A DNA stretch of 64,000 bases from CAYGZQ01 sp964354375 [NCBI: uncultured Planctomycetota bacterium] (GTDB lineage: Bacteria; JAJVIF01; JAPKYR01), in NCBI GenBank assembly GCA_964354375.1, contig CAYGZQ010000002.1:47649-111648 (forward strand). The letters are read 5' to 3'. The translations under genes and the position numbers were made by a program. Below are positions 40,251-49,430 of the stretch, piece by piece (the stretch's first letter is position 1; each line of letters begins with the position of its first letter). The notes beneath the pieces are model-generated. The model saw only the letters and a list, made by a program, of their open reading frames with translations, was not told the DNA's origin and ran no database searches.

Positions 40251-42047
40251 ATGGTGAAACCTGCAATGATGAATGGCAAACGAGGGGCCCGGGGGTTGAT
40301 CCTCGGATTGATTGCGGCGCTCAGTTTCCTTGCGGTCGCTCAAGCCGCCGGGGCACAGCAGGTAAGGCAGTTCGCCCCGATCCCGCGAACCGATCTCTAT
40401 GAGAGGGAGTTTATCAGCGATTTCTTCGATGCTCTCGGGTCGCGGCCGGAGGGTTTGTCGTGGGTGGAGGACAGCGCGACGGTGCGTGTTCTTGTCGATG
40501 GCGGCGTGCTCGCCGAGCGCGGAGATGTCGAAGGCGCTATAACGTCGTTCAGCGCCCTCCCCGAAAATATCTCGTCCGCGTTCCCGTTTCTCGCGACGAT
40601 GAAGGAAGACCTGCACGTTCCGGTTGTCCTCGAGCCCTGGTATCGGCAGGACGAAGCACGGGAGATGCTCTTCACTTTCTACGAGGACGTGTGGCTGCCT
40701 CATCCGGAATATCGCGACGATTACCTGAGTTTCAAGGAAGACACCATGGGTCGGGCGAGCAGGCTCAGTGAGACCACGCCGGCGGTCTGGATAATGGGTC
40801 ATCTCGCCGACTACGGATTCATCGCCGACAGGCAGCTCACCGAAGATGATCCCTATCTCTTCCTCTGGGACCTTCTCACCGGAGTGTCCTTCTACGCTCA
40901 GCGCGCGACTTTCTATGGGCTTCAGTGGGACAAGTACGACGAGAACAAATACAAGATAGCGGTGGTCGCGAGGGTCGGACAGCTGATTCACGGGGCGCAT
41001 GACGAAGCGGCCCGGCTCGAAATGGGTCGGGGCTTCTGGGGAGACCTGATAAGCAGCCACAAGCCCTTCGAGACGCAGACCCGTGGAGTTGAGAGCACGG
41101 GCGAGGTTCGTCCGCCCGCGGAGACGGGCCCGACATCCCAGACCGGCACCGCCGGGACAGTGGTTCCTCCCATAGAGAGAACAGCGGAGGAAGTCGACTA
41201 CGCCGACCTCTTCAAGGCGCCCGGGGAGTTGGTTCAGCCTGCCGGCGAACGAGCGGCGAGGATCAAATCGCTGGTCGACGAACTGGAGCGGAAAGTCCAG
41301 GCGGCCGAGACCGCTGCGCAGACCCCGTCCGGTGAGGAGACCGCTCCTCCTGAGGTGCGCGTGACGCCGCCTGTAGAGCAGCCACCGACCGAACAACCAC
41401 CAGCTGAGCAGCCTCCAACCGAGCAACCACCGACCGAGCAGCCTCCGGACGAGTTCCAGTATGAGCCGGTGCCTGAGCAGGTTCCCTCGGAAGCGGCGCA
41501 GGAAGGCCAGGCGCCGACCGAACTGACACCCTATGCTGCGGCGAGGCTGACCGAGATCGCCGACAAGCTTGCAGTCGATATCGGGGCGCTTGCCGGTGAG
41601 CTGGGTCGGGAGACGATTGATCTTGTTGTGATCTACAACGACGTGAATGTATCGGAGGAGACGGTCGGCGCCGCCGAGGAGCGGTATGTTGCGAAGCGCG
41701 AGGAATTTCTGGCCGGACTCGCTCTTTGGGATCGGTTCAACATGGAGATCTACTCGCCGCTCACGCTGAAGGACTTCAACGACCTCATAATGGCCGATCT
41801 CAGGGCGCCGTACGAGGAACTGAAGACAAAGCCGACCCAGTGGGAGGGCTACAAGGCGTTCGAGTCTCATTTCGAGGAAGCCCTGGGTCAGATCGAGCAC
41901 GGCACACGCAACCGTCGCGACCAGGCGGATGTCCAGGCTGCGGAAGCTGCGGCGCTGACGGCGTTCCTGGGCGACTACCAGGACCTCGTCGAGGAAATCG
42001 AAGACCTTCTCTCCGGAGCGGTCACATCGGCTCCGGTGGGACAATAG
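40251..42047 (+). CDS. Secreted protein with Pro/Glu-rich linker, unknown function
   Basis: A 598-residue product from ATG 40251; an in-frame ATG at 40203 is possible. The signal peptide (LILGLIAALSFLAVAQAAGA) is followed by a folded domain of about 280 residues rich in Asp, Tyr and Trp, a flexible linker with repeated PPTEQPP units (roughly 375-420), and a helical C-terminal domain. No Cys lipobox is present, so the mature protein is likely periplasmic or secreted. I do not recognise the family. It is followed by a nitrilase-type hydrolase 62 bases downstream. Confidence 0.65.
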   Translation: MVKPAMMNGKRGARGLILGLIAALSFLAVAQAAGAQQVRQFAPIPRTDLYEREFISDFFDALGSRPEGLSWVEDSATVRVLVDGGVLAERGDVEGAITSFSALPENISSAFPFLATMKEDLHVPVVLEPWYRQDEAREMLFTFYEDVWLPHPEYRDDYLSFKEDTMGRASRLSETTPAVWIMGHLADYGFIADRQLTEDDPYLFLWDLLTGVSFYAQRATFYGLQWDKYDENKYKIAVVARVGQLIHGAHDEAARLEMGRGFWGDLISSHKPFETQTRGVESTGEVRPPAETGPTSQTGTAGTVVPPIERTAEEVDYADLFKAPGELVQPAGERAARIKSLVDELERKVQAAETAAQTPSGEETAPPEVRVTPPVEQPPTEQPPAEQPPTEQPPTEQPPDEFQYEPVPEQVPSEAAQEGQAPTELTPYAAARLTEIADKLAVDIGALAGELGRETIDLVVIYNDVNVSEETVGAAEERYVAKREEFLAGLALWDRFNMEIYSPLTLKDFNDLIMADLRAPYEELKTKPTQWEGYKAFESHFEEALGQIEHGTRNRRDQADVQAAEAAALTAFLGDYQDLVEEIEDLLSGAVTSAPVGQ

Positions 42048-42109
42048 CCGCCATAATCGATTCCGGTCATTTTCTATCGTTACATCCCGTGAATCCTGGA
42101 TGACAAGCC

Positions 42110-42949
42110 ATGCGCGTCGCCTTCGTACAGACATCGCCCCGGCTGGGTCTCACCTCCCTGAATCTTCGGGAGGCTTTCTCACTTGTCGAGAAAGTGCGCG
42201 ACGCCGATCTGATCGTTCTCCCCGAGCTTTTCCATTCGGGGTACGCGGTGAGGGATCGCGGGGAGTCCGAGGCTCTCTCGGTATCGCCGGACGAATTGAG
42301 CGATCCGCTGCAGATGTGCGTGGACGCGTGCCGGGGTTTCAACACGGCCATTGTCGGCGGATTTCTCGAGCGCGACGATTCGGGCAGACTCTACAATTCG
42401 GCATGGCTTGTGGGTCCGGACGGAGTTTCGGCAACATATCGGAAGGTCCATCTTTTCAACCATGAGAAGGACATTTTCGAGCCTGGAGACGCCGAGGCCC
42501 CGCCGCCAGTAGCCAGGGTCGGGGGAGCGGGCGGCGGAAGGGTCGGGATGCAGATTTGTTTCGACTGGATTTTTCCCGAAGGCTGGGGCAGGATTGCATG
42601 GGGCGAGGGCGATGGAAGCGGCGCGCAGATCATCGCGCATCCCGTGAATCTGGTGATACCCGATGCCTGTCCGCTTGCAATTCGGACGCGGGCAATGGAA
42701 AATCGTGTTTTCATCGTCACGGCGGGACGAGTGGGTACCGATCCCGGTCCCGAGGGCGTCATCGAGTTCAGGGGGGGAAGCCGGATAGTCGCGCCGGACG
42801 GCTCGATACTGGCGGCGGGTTCCGACTATCGTCCCGGGTGCGACATGGCGACAATCGATCCCGCCTGGGCGGACGACAAATACGTCACTCCCCGAAACCA
42901 TGTCCTGAAAGAGCGTTTCGGCGTGACCGATGGCATTGAGCCATCCTAG
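42110..42949 (+). CDS. Carbon-nitrogen hydrolase (nitrilase superfamily)
   Basis: A 279-residue protein with the catalytic triad visible: Glu in LIVLPELFHSG (about 40), Lys in YRKVHLFNHEK (about 110) and Cys in GMQICFDWIFPE (about 148). Such enzymes hydrolyse amides such as omega-amidase substrates or carbamoyl compounds, or deaminate glutathione; the substrate is not clear from sequence. It is 14 bases upstream of the exonuclease/helicase-like gene and may be co-transcribed. Length is typical. Confidence 0.85.
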   Translation: MRVAFVQTSPRLGLTSLNLREAFSLVEKVRDADLIVLPELFHSGYAVRDRGESEALSVSPDELSDPLQMCVDACRGFNTAIVGGFLERDDSGRLYNSAWLVGPDGVSATYRKVHLFNHEKDIFEPGDAEAPPPVARVGGAGGGRVGMQICFDWIFPEGWGRIAWGEGDGSGAQIIAHPVNLVIPDACPLAIRTRAMENRVFIVTAGRVGTDPGPEGVIEFRGGSRIVAPDGSILAAGSDYRPGCDMATIDPAWADDKYVTPRNHVLKERFGVTDGIEPS

Positions 42950-42963
42950 AAAGCTGTTTCCTG

Positions 42964-45741
42964 ATGAGCGAGAATCAAGACACGAGCGGGACGCCCGGGG
43001 GAGGTCCCCCAGAGGCAGTTCGCAAGATCCCCGATTTCACGCTATTCGTGGCAATCGATCTTGAGACTACGGGCCTGGACCCCGGCGAGGGCGAGATAAT
43101 CGAGCTGGGGGCGGTTCGATTCGTCGACGGGAAAGAGTCGGATGCATTTCGCTCGCTTGTTAAACCGCAGGCGGGTTTCCCGGAGCGCAACCGCCGTCTC
43201 ACCGGCATCGATCCCGCCGACCTCAGGGAGGCGCGTTCTCCAAAGGCCGCGCTGGAGGAATTCAAAGCTTTTCTGCGGGACGATCTTCTCGTGTCGCACA
43301 ATGCGCCGTTCGACCTGAGTTTCCTTGCGACCCATCTCGGGAGGCACGGAATCGGACCGATCGAGAACCCGGCTCTATGCACACTTCATCTCGCGGCTTT
43401 CATGAATCCCGAGGCCGAGACGCTGCAGCTCGGCACGCTTGCGAAAAACCTCGGCGTGACGGTTATCGATCCTCATCGGGCCATGCAGGACGCCCGCATG
43501 GCGGGACGTGTGTTTCTCAGGCTGAAGGACGAGCTGGCGCGCTGGCCAGGCGTTTTCATTCGCCATCTCGCGGAATACCGGGGAAAGAGCATTGATCCTC
43601 TCTTTGACCTTCTGGACTCGCTTGCAGGCGAAGGATCGCCGGAAGGCAATGCGTGGCGTCTGAGCGATGCGGTCCTGGGCCATCTGGCTGATCCCGAAAT
43701 CCCCAGCGCACTTCCCCCGCTGCGAGTTCTCGCAGAGACTGAGGAGAGAAGAGAGACCGACGATCCGGCTCTCGCGGCCGAGGTCGCCCAAGCGTTTGGT
43801 CGTGGCGTGTTGACGCTTCTCGAGGACGCCCGTCCCGGCGCACCGCCGGTTTCCAGCTCGGTCCCTCCGAATGCGGCTGACATCCCGCGCTTTGTCGTGG
43901 GGATTCCCGATGAGAGCGCGCTTTCGACACTGCTGGGCTGGGACGACGGGGCCGACGGGGCCGATGATCCGAGTGGGCGATTCTACCTGGGATTGCGCAG
44001 CGAATACATATGCCTGAGGCGAGCGTTTGCCCCGGACGGACGTCCAGCCGGATGGCGCGAGCTGAGCCCGTACGAGCGTATCGTGCTCGCAAGATGGCTC
44101 GCGGGCACGCGTACCGGCCGGTTCGCGCGCGTGAACTGGTGGCTTCTCAACAACTACTCAGGTCTGAAAGGGCACCTCAACGCCCTGAGCGGCACCGAGG
44201 TCGAGTGCGTGGGTCCGGATGCTCCGCACGACGGGCCGTGCTTTGCGGAGAGGGCTCGGGAAATCGCTCGGTCGTCCGCCGGAGTGATTGTCCAGCAGAG
44301 GCATCTCTGCGCAAGGCCTCCAAGCTCACCGTCGTCCGAGCGGCTGCTCGACCCGTTCGATGCGTGCGTGATCGAGGGCGCGTCCCGGCTTGTGCACTCG
44401 GCGCGCGCAACCGAAAGCCGCGTGCTGGAGCTCGACTCGATCAAGCGACGGCTCACGCAGCTTAGCGAGTTCGCCGAGGGCGACGATACAGGCTTTGCGG
44501 ATGCCTTGAACTCCGCCCTGTCCTCGATGAAAGACCTGCTGGAAGCGTGCAGGCGAACCATAGGTGCATTCCGCGACGCACGGTCGCGCGACAATCTCGG
44601 ACCCATCACCGTGGACGACGAATCATGGACCACCGACATCTTCAGCGAGCTTTCCGGCACCCTCCAGGTCGCTCAAGAGTCGCTTTACAAGGCCTCCGAA
44701 AGGATCGGCGAGATTCCCGCGTTAACTGAAGATGCGGCGGCGGTCGGCGTGATGCTGTCCAGGATCGCGGAGACGCTGAGGATGTTCAGAGAGGCGCAGG
44801 CTGTGTGGGCACTATCGCTGGAGGGTGCGCCCGCGCGAAATCCGAAGCGGATCACATTGCGACTGGAGCCTGTCGATGTCAGCGACGTAATCCGAAGGAT
44901 CACGTCCGAAGCGAAGCTGGGCGTCATCGCGTCCGACCGGCAGTTGCGATACGCCGACTCGTTCGACCATCTTCGCTCGATGTGGGGATTGCAGGCCGAT
45001 GTCGCGGTCACCGAGCGAGTTCTGACGGACCCGTCGCACATACCGCCCCCTCTGTTCCTGCCCGAGGATATCAACGCCCCGGCGGCGAGGTCGGGTCGGC
45101 GGTATCACTGGGAGAAGTACATGGAGCGCACCGCCAACCTCCTCAGGATGGTTGCCGATACGCTGGGGGGCAGGACCGTCGCAGCGTTCAGCGCGCACCA
45201 CGAGCTGAGAAGGGTCCGCGAGCTTCTGGAACAGAACCCGCCAAGAGAGGCGATCGTTCTCGCGCAGTACATGGACGGCACGAAAAGCGCTCTCATCCGA
45301 GAATACCTCGCCAATCCAGCGACGCTGCTGCTGGGTGGAAGGAGTTTCCTTGACGGAGTCGATTTGCGTCCAGCCGGATTCACCGCGCTGATCCTGGTGA
45401 AGCTTCCGTTCGTGTCGCCGGAGGAGCCGCTGCATCGAGCGGCCCTGCGGCTGCAAGAGGCCCAGGGTCTGGACGGCATGACGTCCTATCTTGTTCCCCT
45501 TGCCGCCGAGACCTCCAACAGGTGGATCGACAGCCTCATCAGCGGACCGATAACCTCTCCTGCGAACGCCGACAGCGACGCGTCCGCGGCGGAACCCGCA
45601 GGGGCAGTGATTCTTCTCGACCCCCGCGCCGTGCAAAACGAATGGGGAGACGAGCTGGTCTCGTCGCTCAATGCCCGCCCGGCGTACAGGCTTTCATTCC
45701 GCGAAATGCTCGCCAGGCTCAGCGAAATGGTCAGGGGATGA
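42964..45741 (+). CDS. DEDDh exonuclease fused to degenerate DinG-like helicase
   Basis: A 925-residue protein. The N-terminal 180 residues form a DnaQ-like 3'-5' exonuclease with all motifs: AIDLETTG (Asp32, Glu34), VSHNAPFDLSF and HRAMQDARM. The rest aligns to DinG/XPD helicases, but the P-loop position (about 285-295) reads LLEDARPGAPP with no Lys, the DEAH position reads VIEGAS, and the C-terminal motif VI is lost. The GRSFLDGVDLRPAGFTALIL block (about 792) and the HHELRRVRELL helix remain. It is likely a nuclease with a non-hydrolysing helicase-like scaffold. Its end overlaps the convergent membrane-protein gene by 11 bases. Confidence 0.85.
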   Translation: MSENQDTSGTPGGGPPEAVRKIPDFTLFVAIDLETTGLDPGEGEIIELGAVRFVDGKESDAFRSLVKPQAGFPERNRRLTGIDPADLREARSPKAALEEFKAFLRDDLLVSHNAPFDLSFLATHLGRHGIGPIENPALCTLHLAAFMNPEAETLQLGTLAKNLGVTVIDPHRAMQDARMAGRVFLRLKDELARWPGVFIRHLAEYRGKSIDPLFDLLDSLAGEGSPEGNAWRLSDAVLGHLADPEIPSALPPLRVLAETEERRETDDPALAAEVAQAFGRGVLTLLEDARPGAPPVSSSVPPNAADIPRFVVGIPDESALSTLLGWDDGADGADDPSGRFYLGLRSEYICLRRAFAPDGRPAGWRELSPYERIVLARWLAGTRTGRFARVNWWLLNNYSGLKGHLNALSGTEVECVGPDAPHDGPCFAERAREIARSSAGVIVQQRHLCARPPSSPSSERLLDPFDACVIEGASRLVHSARATESRVLELDSIKRRLTQLSEFAEGDDTGFADALNSALSSMKDLLEACRRTIGAFRDARSRDNLGPITVDDESWTTDIFSELSGTLQVAQESLYKASERIGEIPALTEDAAAVGVMLSRIAETLRMFREAQAVWALSLEGAPARNPKRITLRLEPVDVSDVIRRITSEAKLGVIASDRQLRYADSFDHLRSMWGLQADVAVTERVLTDPSHIPPPLFLPEDINAPAARSGRRYHWEKYMERTANLLRMVADTLGGRTVAAFSAHHELRRVRELLEQNPPREAIVLAQYMDGTKSALIREYLANPATLLLGGRSFLDGVDLRPAGFTALILVKLPFVSPEEPLHRAALRLQEAQGLDGMTSYLVPLAAETSNRWIDSLISGPITSPANADSDASAAEPAGAVILLDPRAVQNEWGDELVSSLNARPAYRLSFREMLARLSEMVRG

Positions 45742-47431
45742 AAACGATCAGCCTTTCGTCCTGGTAGGCTACCTTGTACCCCGCGATGTCCCGGAAGAAC
45801 TCGAGCGGCGGCACCTCCCAGTCGCCCACATCGAAGTGCTCGCCGAGCGACGTCTTAGCGGCCCACGGATGATACAGCACCATGTCGATCCCCAGGTCCT
45901 TCACAATCCGGGGATTCCAGTTGAAATCAAGAAAGAATTCCATCGCGCCGGGCGGAGGATAGGAGAGCTCTCCATCCATTGTGGGAATTTGATGGATCGT
46001 CTGCTGCAGGAGGAAGTGTCTTCGCTGGGGAAGCAGCGGATAATTGATAATCAGATCGGGGGGATTGGGGTCGCCGGTCGCGTCGGAGTAGATCTCTGCC
46101 AGGTTTTTCAGTGCGGGATGACGATACTCATTTCCCGAGATCGGAATCGGCGCGACCGTTGTTTCCAGCACGATCAAAACCGGCAACAGCCACAGGAGGA
46201 TCGCACGTCGCCATCCGGTCCGCCACACCGGCCCGAGTCCCGCGACCCATCCGGCCGCCCCGATTCCCAACGCCAGTGTAAACGGCCCGACAAACCTCGC
46301 CGGCACTCTGACCAGGTTCAGACCCGGGATCTCCGACCACAGTCTGAACGGTCCCCAAATCGGAACTGAGTGCCCGAACAACGGGATTTTCGGCTGCAAA
46401 CTCAGGATCGTCAGGGTGGGTCCGAGCGCGAGAATGAAGAGGATCAATCCGAGCCAGCACCATGCGCGGGTCGTGGGATTGCGCCGGAACCACGAGAGGA
46501 ACCCAAGCACGATCGCGATCATTCCAAGCGACGCCACTCCCTCCGTCGCGTTGCCCGGGATGGTCGCAGCCAGCGGTTTCGAGAGCGCTCCAAGGAATGG
46601 ATGGTCCGGCGGTGGAAGAACGGCCCATGTGGGATCGAGAACATACATCTTGCCCATCTCCACCTGCCACGCGGTCCCCAGGATACGCGATTCGTCCCAG
46701 GCCGCGATAATAAGCGGGCTCAGAATCAGAGTCGCCGCCAGCCAGGGCAGAATCGCCCTCGTCCAGCGCTGCATGCCGCCGAGGTGGTCTCTCAGGCCAA
46801 ATTGTCCAATCAACATCAGGCCAAAGAACACGACTGCAGAGAACGCCAGTTGGTACCAGTGCGACAGAGCGGCGGCAAGGAGCATCAGAATCGACAGGAC
46901 GCCGTCCCGCCATCCGCCGTCGCGCGTGAACTTGAGCAGGTAATAGACGCTGAGCGGGAGCCATCCGCTCGATACCGTGCCGAGCTGCGAGAGGTGCATT
47001 GCGTGATACACGCTGAAACCATAGATAACGCCTGCGATCACACTCGCGGGACGGTTCCCGGTCAGGTACCAGGCGAGTATGTATGCTCCCCACGCTCCCA
47101 GAACATAATGGAAGATTATGAGCAGATTGTATGACGCGAAATCCCCGACAAACGGAATCAACAGCTCCTGGATGAACGAGTTGAGCGGGCTCAGGTCATG
47201 GAGGATGAGCGATGTACCTACGGGAGCGTACTGGCAGGGGGTCCACCAGACCGACAGATTGGGATCCGCGAGCGCTTTCCGGAACCACCATCCGTTCCAG
47301 ATGAACTGGAACGCATCGCCGCCGTACGGAATCCCCTGATTGAACCTGAGCGCGAGCGGCCACGTGACCGCGATCGCGGCGACGACGAAGGACAGAAGGA
47401 CGCAAAGGTGCGATCTATTGTGGGGGTTCAT
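45731..47431 (-). CDS. Multi-pass membrane protein, glycosyltransferase-like (GT39/YfhO type)
   Basis: A 566-residue protein with about 10-12 hydrophobic helices. The first extracytoplasmic loop has GIPYGGDAFQFIWNGWWF, a DxQ-x-x-W-type motif seen in lipid-linked-sugar mannosyltransferases and YfhO-like proteins. The C-terminal 120 residues form a soluble domain. It probably transfers sugars from a lipid carrier outside the membrane. It overlaps the convergent exonuclease gene by 11 bases and is followed on the same strand by nothing closely spaced. Family assignment is by pattern only. Confidence 0.65.
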   Translation of the reverse strand: MNPHNRSHLCVLLSFVVAAIAVTWPLALRFNQGIPYGGDAFQFIWNGWWFRKALADPNLSVWWTPCQYAPVGTSLILHDLSPLNSFIQELLIPFVGDFASYNLLIIFHYVLGAWGAYILAWYLTGNRPASVIAGVIYGFSVYHAMHLSQLGTVSSGWLPLSVYYLLKFTRDGGWRDGVLSILMLLAAALSHWYQLAFSAVVFFGLMLIGQFGLRDHLGGMQRWTRAILPWLAATLILSPLIIAAWDESRILGTAWQVEMGKMYVLDPTWAVLPPPDHPFLGALSKPLAATIPGNATEGVASLGMIAIVLGFLSWFRRNPTTRAWCWLGLILFILALGPTLTILSLQPKIPLFGHSVPIWGPFRLWSEIPGLNLVRVPARFVGPFTLALGIGAAGWVAGLGPVWRTGWRRAILLWLLPVLIVLETTVAPIPISGNEYRHPALKNLAEIYSDATGDPNPPDLIINYPLLPQRRHFLLQQTIHQIPTMDGELSYPPPGAMEFFLDFNWNPRIVKDLGIDMVLYHPWAAKTSLGEHFDVGDWEVPPLEFFRDIAGYKVAYQDERLIVFIP

Positions 47432-47474
47432 GAATCCAAGCCGGGGAGATTATAGCATTCGTCGCGCGGGGAAT

Positions 47475-48236
47475 TCAGAAGTAGACATTCATCTCGGCAT
47501 ATCCATCCCATGTATCGTCGTGCTCGACCCACGGGCACGGCCCGCCGGTCATTTCGATCATCTCGCCGACGGTAACGATCGTGTAGCCGCGCTCTCTCAG
47601 GCGATTGACGATGGACGGGAGCGCCCTCCGTGTATTGTCCACCCCGTCATGAAGCAGGATAATCGCGCCGGGACTGACCCGGGTCACCACGCGGCTGTAG
47701 ATATCGGAGCTCGAGATACCCTTGTAGTCCGACGTGTTGACGCTCCAGAGAACGGTCACCATCTCCCTTGCATAGGCCTCGTCGCTGACTCGCAAGTCGT
47801 AGTGTCCGCCCGGGGGCCGGAAGAGATGCGGGATGACTCCGGTCAATGTCTGGATCAGCTCGTTCGTCGAGTCCAGTTCGTCGGCCAGGGTCGCATCGCT
47901 CACCTTCGTCACGTTGGGATGGTTGTAGGTGTGGTTGCCGATCTCGTGACCGGCGTTCACTATGTCCTGAAGGAGGCTTGGACGCCAGGAGGCGAATTCG
48001 CCCTCGACGAAAAAGGTCGCCCTGACGTCCAGACTGTCGAGAACGGCAAGCAACTCGCCAGTGTCCGGAGTGGGGGCGTCATCGAACGTGATAGCCACGT
48101 AACGTCCGTCGCCGGGACCCTGCCTGTAAACGTGGGGCCATTCGAGGCCGTCCTGCGCCAGGCTTACAGAAGCTGGGTCTCCGATCAAAGCGATCAGAAA
48201 CCCAAGGAAGCCGAGCATTGCGATTCGAAGTGTCAT
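47475..48236 (-). CDS. Secreted polysaccharide deacetylase (NodB family)
   Basis: A 253-residue protein from ATG 48236 (GAGGG upstream); the extra upstream codons lie in a palindrome. A hydrophobic signal or anchor (IAMLGFLGFLIALIG) precedes the NodB domain with TFDDAPTPDT (metal Asp), GHEIGNHTYNHP (His ligands), RPPGGHYD and LLHDG. It deacetylates N-acetylated polysaccharides such as peptidoglycan or chitooligosaccharides in the periplasm or at the surface. TFDDA instead of TFDDG is a mild variant. Downstream of rsmA on the same strand. Confidence 0.9.
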   Translation of the reverse strand: MTLRIAMLGFLGFLIALIGDPASVSLAQDGLEWPHVYRQGPGDGRYVAITFDDAPTPDTGELLAVLDSLDVRATFFVEGEFASWRPSLLQDIVNAGHEIGNHTYNHPNVTKVSDATLADELDSTNELIQTLTGVIPHLFRPPGGHYDLRVSDEAYAREMVTVLWSVNTSDYKGISSSDIYSRVVTRVSPGAIILLHDGVDNTRRALPSIVNRLRERGYTIVTVGEMIEMTGGPCPWVEHDDTWDGYAEMNVYF

Positions 48237-48251
48237 TTTCCCTCGGTACAA

Positions 48252-48278
48252 GTAGGGGCACGGCATGCCGTGCCCTAC
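48252..48278. repeat. GGCACGGCATGCCGTGCC palindrome
   Basis: A 27-bp perfect inverted sequence GTAGGGGCACGGCATGCCGT continuing to its complement, centred on the 18-bp palindrome also found at 37282-37299. It lies 2 bases after the rsmA stop and may end its transcript. Confidence 0.8.
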
Positions 48279-48279
48279 A

Positions 48280-49095
48280 TTATGCATTTTTCTCGGCTCT
48301 TAGCATCCTCGAGAGGGTCGCGAAGCCCTCGACCGTCACTTCCTGCGCGCGCGCGGATGGGCTGACCCCCATGCGTTGAATGATGTCCTCGATTTTCGCC
48401 GCCGGCATTTCCGGGAATCCGGCGTGCAGATTGTTCTTGAGCGTCTTACGTCTCATGTGAAAGGCAACCTGCACCGTCCGCTCGAAGGTGTCGACAAGAT
48501 CCGGCTCGACCAGCGGCGTCTTGCGGGGGGTCATCCTGATGAGCGTGCTCGTCACCTTCGGAGGCGGCTTGAACGCATCGGGAGGAATGTTGAACAGGAT
48601 TTCGGTTTCGAGAAATGCGCCCAGTGAGACCGACAGCCGACCGTAGCTGTGATCGGACGGTTTCGACGCTATTCTCTGGGCGACCTCTTTCTGAATCAGG
48701 AGAATCGCTCGCCGGAAATCGAGCCCGCTGTAGGCCAGCCTGAGGAGCAGAGGAGAGGTGATGTAGTACGGCAGATTCCCGGTGATGACGAGCGGCTCGA
48801 CAGGTTCGAGGCCGAGTGCGGTCCGATCCCACTCGATCTTCAGCGCGTCCGCCTCGCGGACTTCGACATTCCCTCCCCAGGACGGCGCGAATTTCCTGAG
48901 ATGCTCCGCCCATCCGGAATCGATCTCAAAGACGATGAGGCGTTTGCATCGGGACGCGATGACGCGCGTGAGTGCGCCCCTGCCGCCGCCGATCTCGACG
49001 CAGGCTTCCTCCTCGCGAAGCTCGATCGCGTCGGCGATTCGGCCGGTCGCGCGCTTGTCCACAAGCCAGTGTTGTCCCAGTTTCGCCCGAGTCAT
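48280..49095 (-). CDS. rsmA: 16S rRNA A1518/A1519 N6-dimethyltransferase RsmA (KsgA)
   Basis: A 271-residue KsgA-family methyltransferase from ATG 49095. It has KLGQHWLVD, CVEIGGGRGALTRVIA (SAM site), NLPYYITSPLLLRL (catalytic NLPY) and FKPPPKVTSTLIRM. The classical start motif KxxGQHFL reads KLGQHWLV. RsmA dimethylates two adenines near the 3' end of 16S rRNA. A TATGCT box eight bases before the ATG suggests a near-leaderless mRNA. Confidence 0.94.
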   Translation of the reverse strand: MTRAKLGQHWLVDKRATGRIADAIELREEEACVEIGGGRGALTRVIASRCKRLIVFEIDSGWAEHLRKFAPSWGGNVEVREADALKIEWDRTALGLEPVEPLVITGNLPYYITSPLLLRLAYSGLDFRRAILLIQKEVAQRIASKPSDHSYGRLSVSLGAFLETEILFNIPPDAFKPPPKVTSTLIRMTPRKTPLVEPDLVDTFERTVQVAFHMRRKTLKNNLHAGFPEMPAAKIEDIIQRMGVSPSARAQEVTVEGFATLSRMLRAEKNA

Positions 49096-49162
49096 TGATC
49101 GAAAGCATATCACGTCCCCGACATGCGGGACACACTAGCCAGGTGCCGCCTATCCGAGCCGT

Positions 49163-49266
49163 GTGGCACCCTTAAGAATCGTCCTCGATTCTTAAGGGTG
49201 CTGCTATGGAACGAGGCATATCAAAGCCACCCATAAGAGGCCGGGAAGCCTCTTATGGGTGCCACC
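49163..49266. repeat. Two GGTGGCACCC-foot hairpins
   Basis: First: CACCCTTAAGAATCG (49167-49181) pairs perfectly with 49186-49200 around a 4-base loop. Second: CACCCATAAGAGGC (49228-49241) pairs perfectly with 49248-49261. Both have a GTGGCACCC foot on the outer side, facing outward, as in the RAYT-flanking repeats. The pair resembles a BIME-type doublet. Confidence 0.85.
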
Positions 49267-49289
49267 CCAGCTTTCGTATGCTAGACTGA

Positions 49290-49430
49290 ATGGCACCAAG
49301 AACCGTCCTCGGCGTGCCGGCGGAGCACCACTGCTTCACAGACGAGGAGCTGAACTTCATCGTCAACTATGACATCAAGTACCGGGTGGGGAGACGGTCG
49401 GGGGAGGAAGAAAAACGAGTGACTGCCAAA
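49290..49430 (+). pseudogene. Fragment resembling a DNA-methyltransferase C-terminus
   Basis: The first 47 codons of the open frame contain FTDEELNFIVNYDIKYRVG, which resembles, from memory, the C-terminal tail (EELDFIINYDIKYRMG) of large restriction-modification methyltransferases. It is fused in frame to the DUF3800 gene. It may be the leftover of a deleted R-M gene. TATGCT at 49277 lies seven bases before the ATG. Confidence 0.45.

Noticed and set aside
40248-42134. A 628-residue open frame on the reverse strand of the Pro-rich protein
   Set aside because: It is Arg/Leu-rich, has no signal, no start site and no recognisable domain; the sense frame has a signal peptide and follows the local gene direction. 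High GC keeps the antisense frame open.
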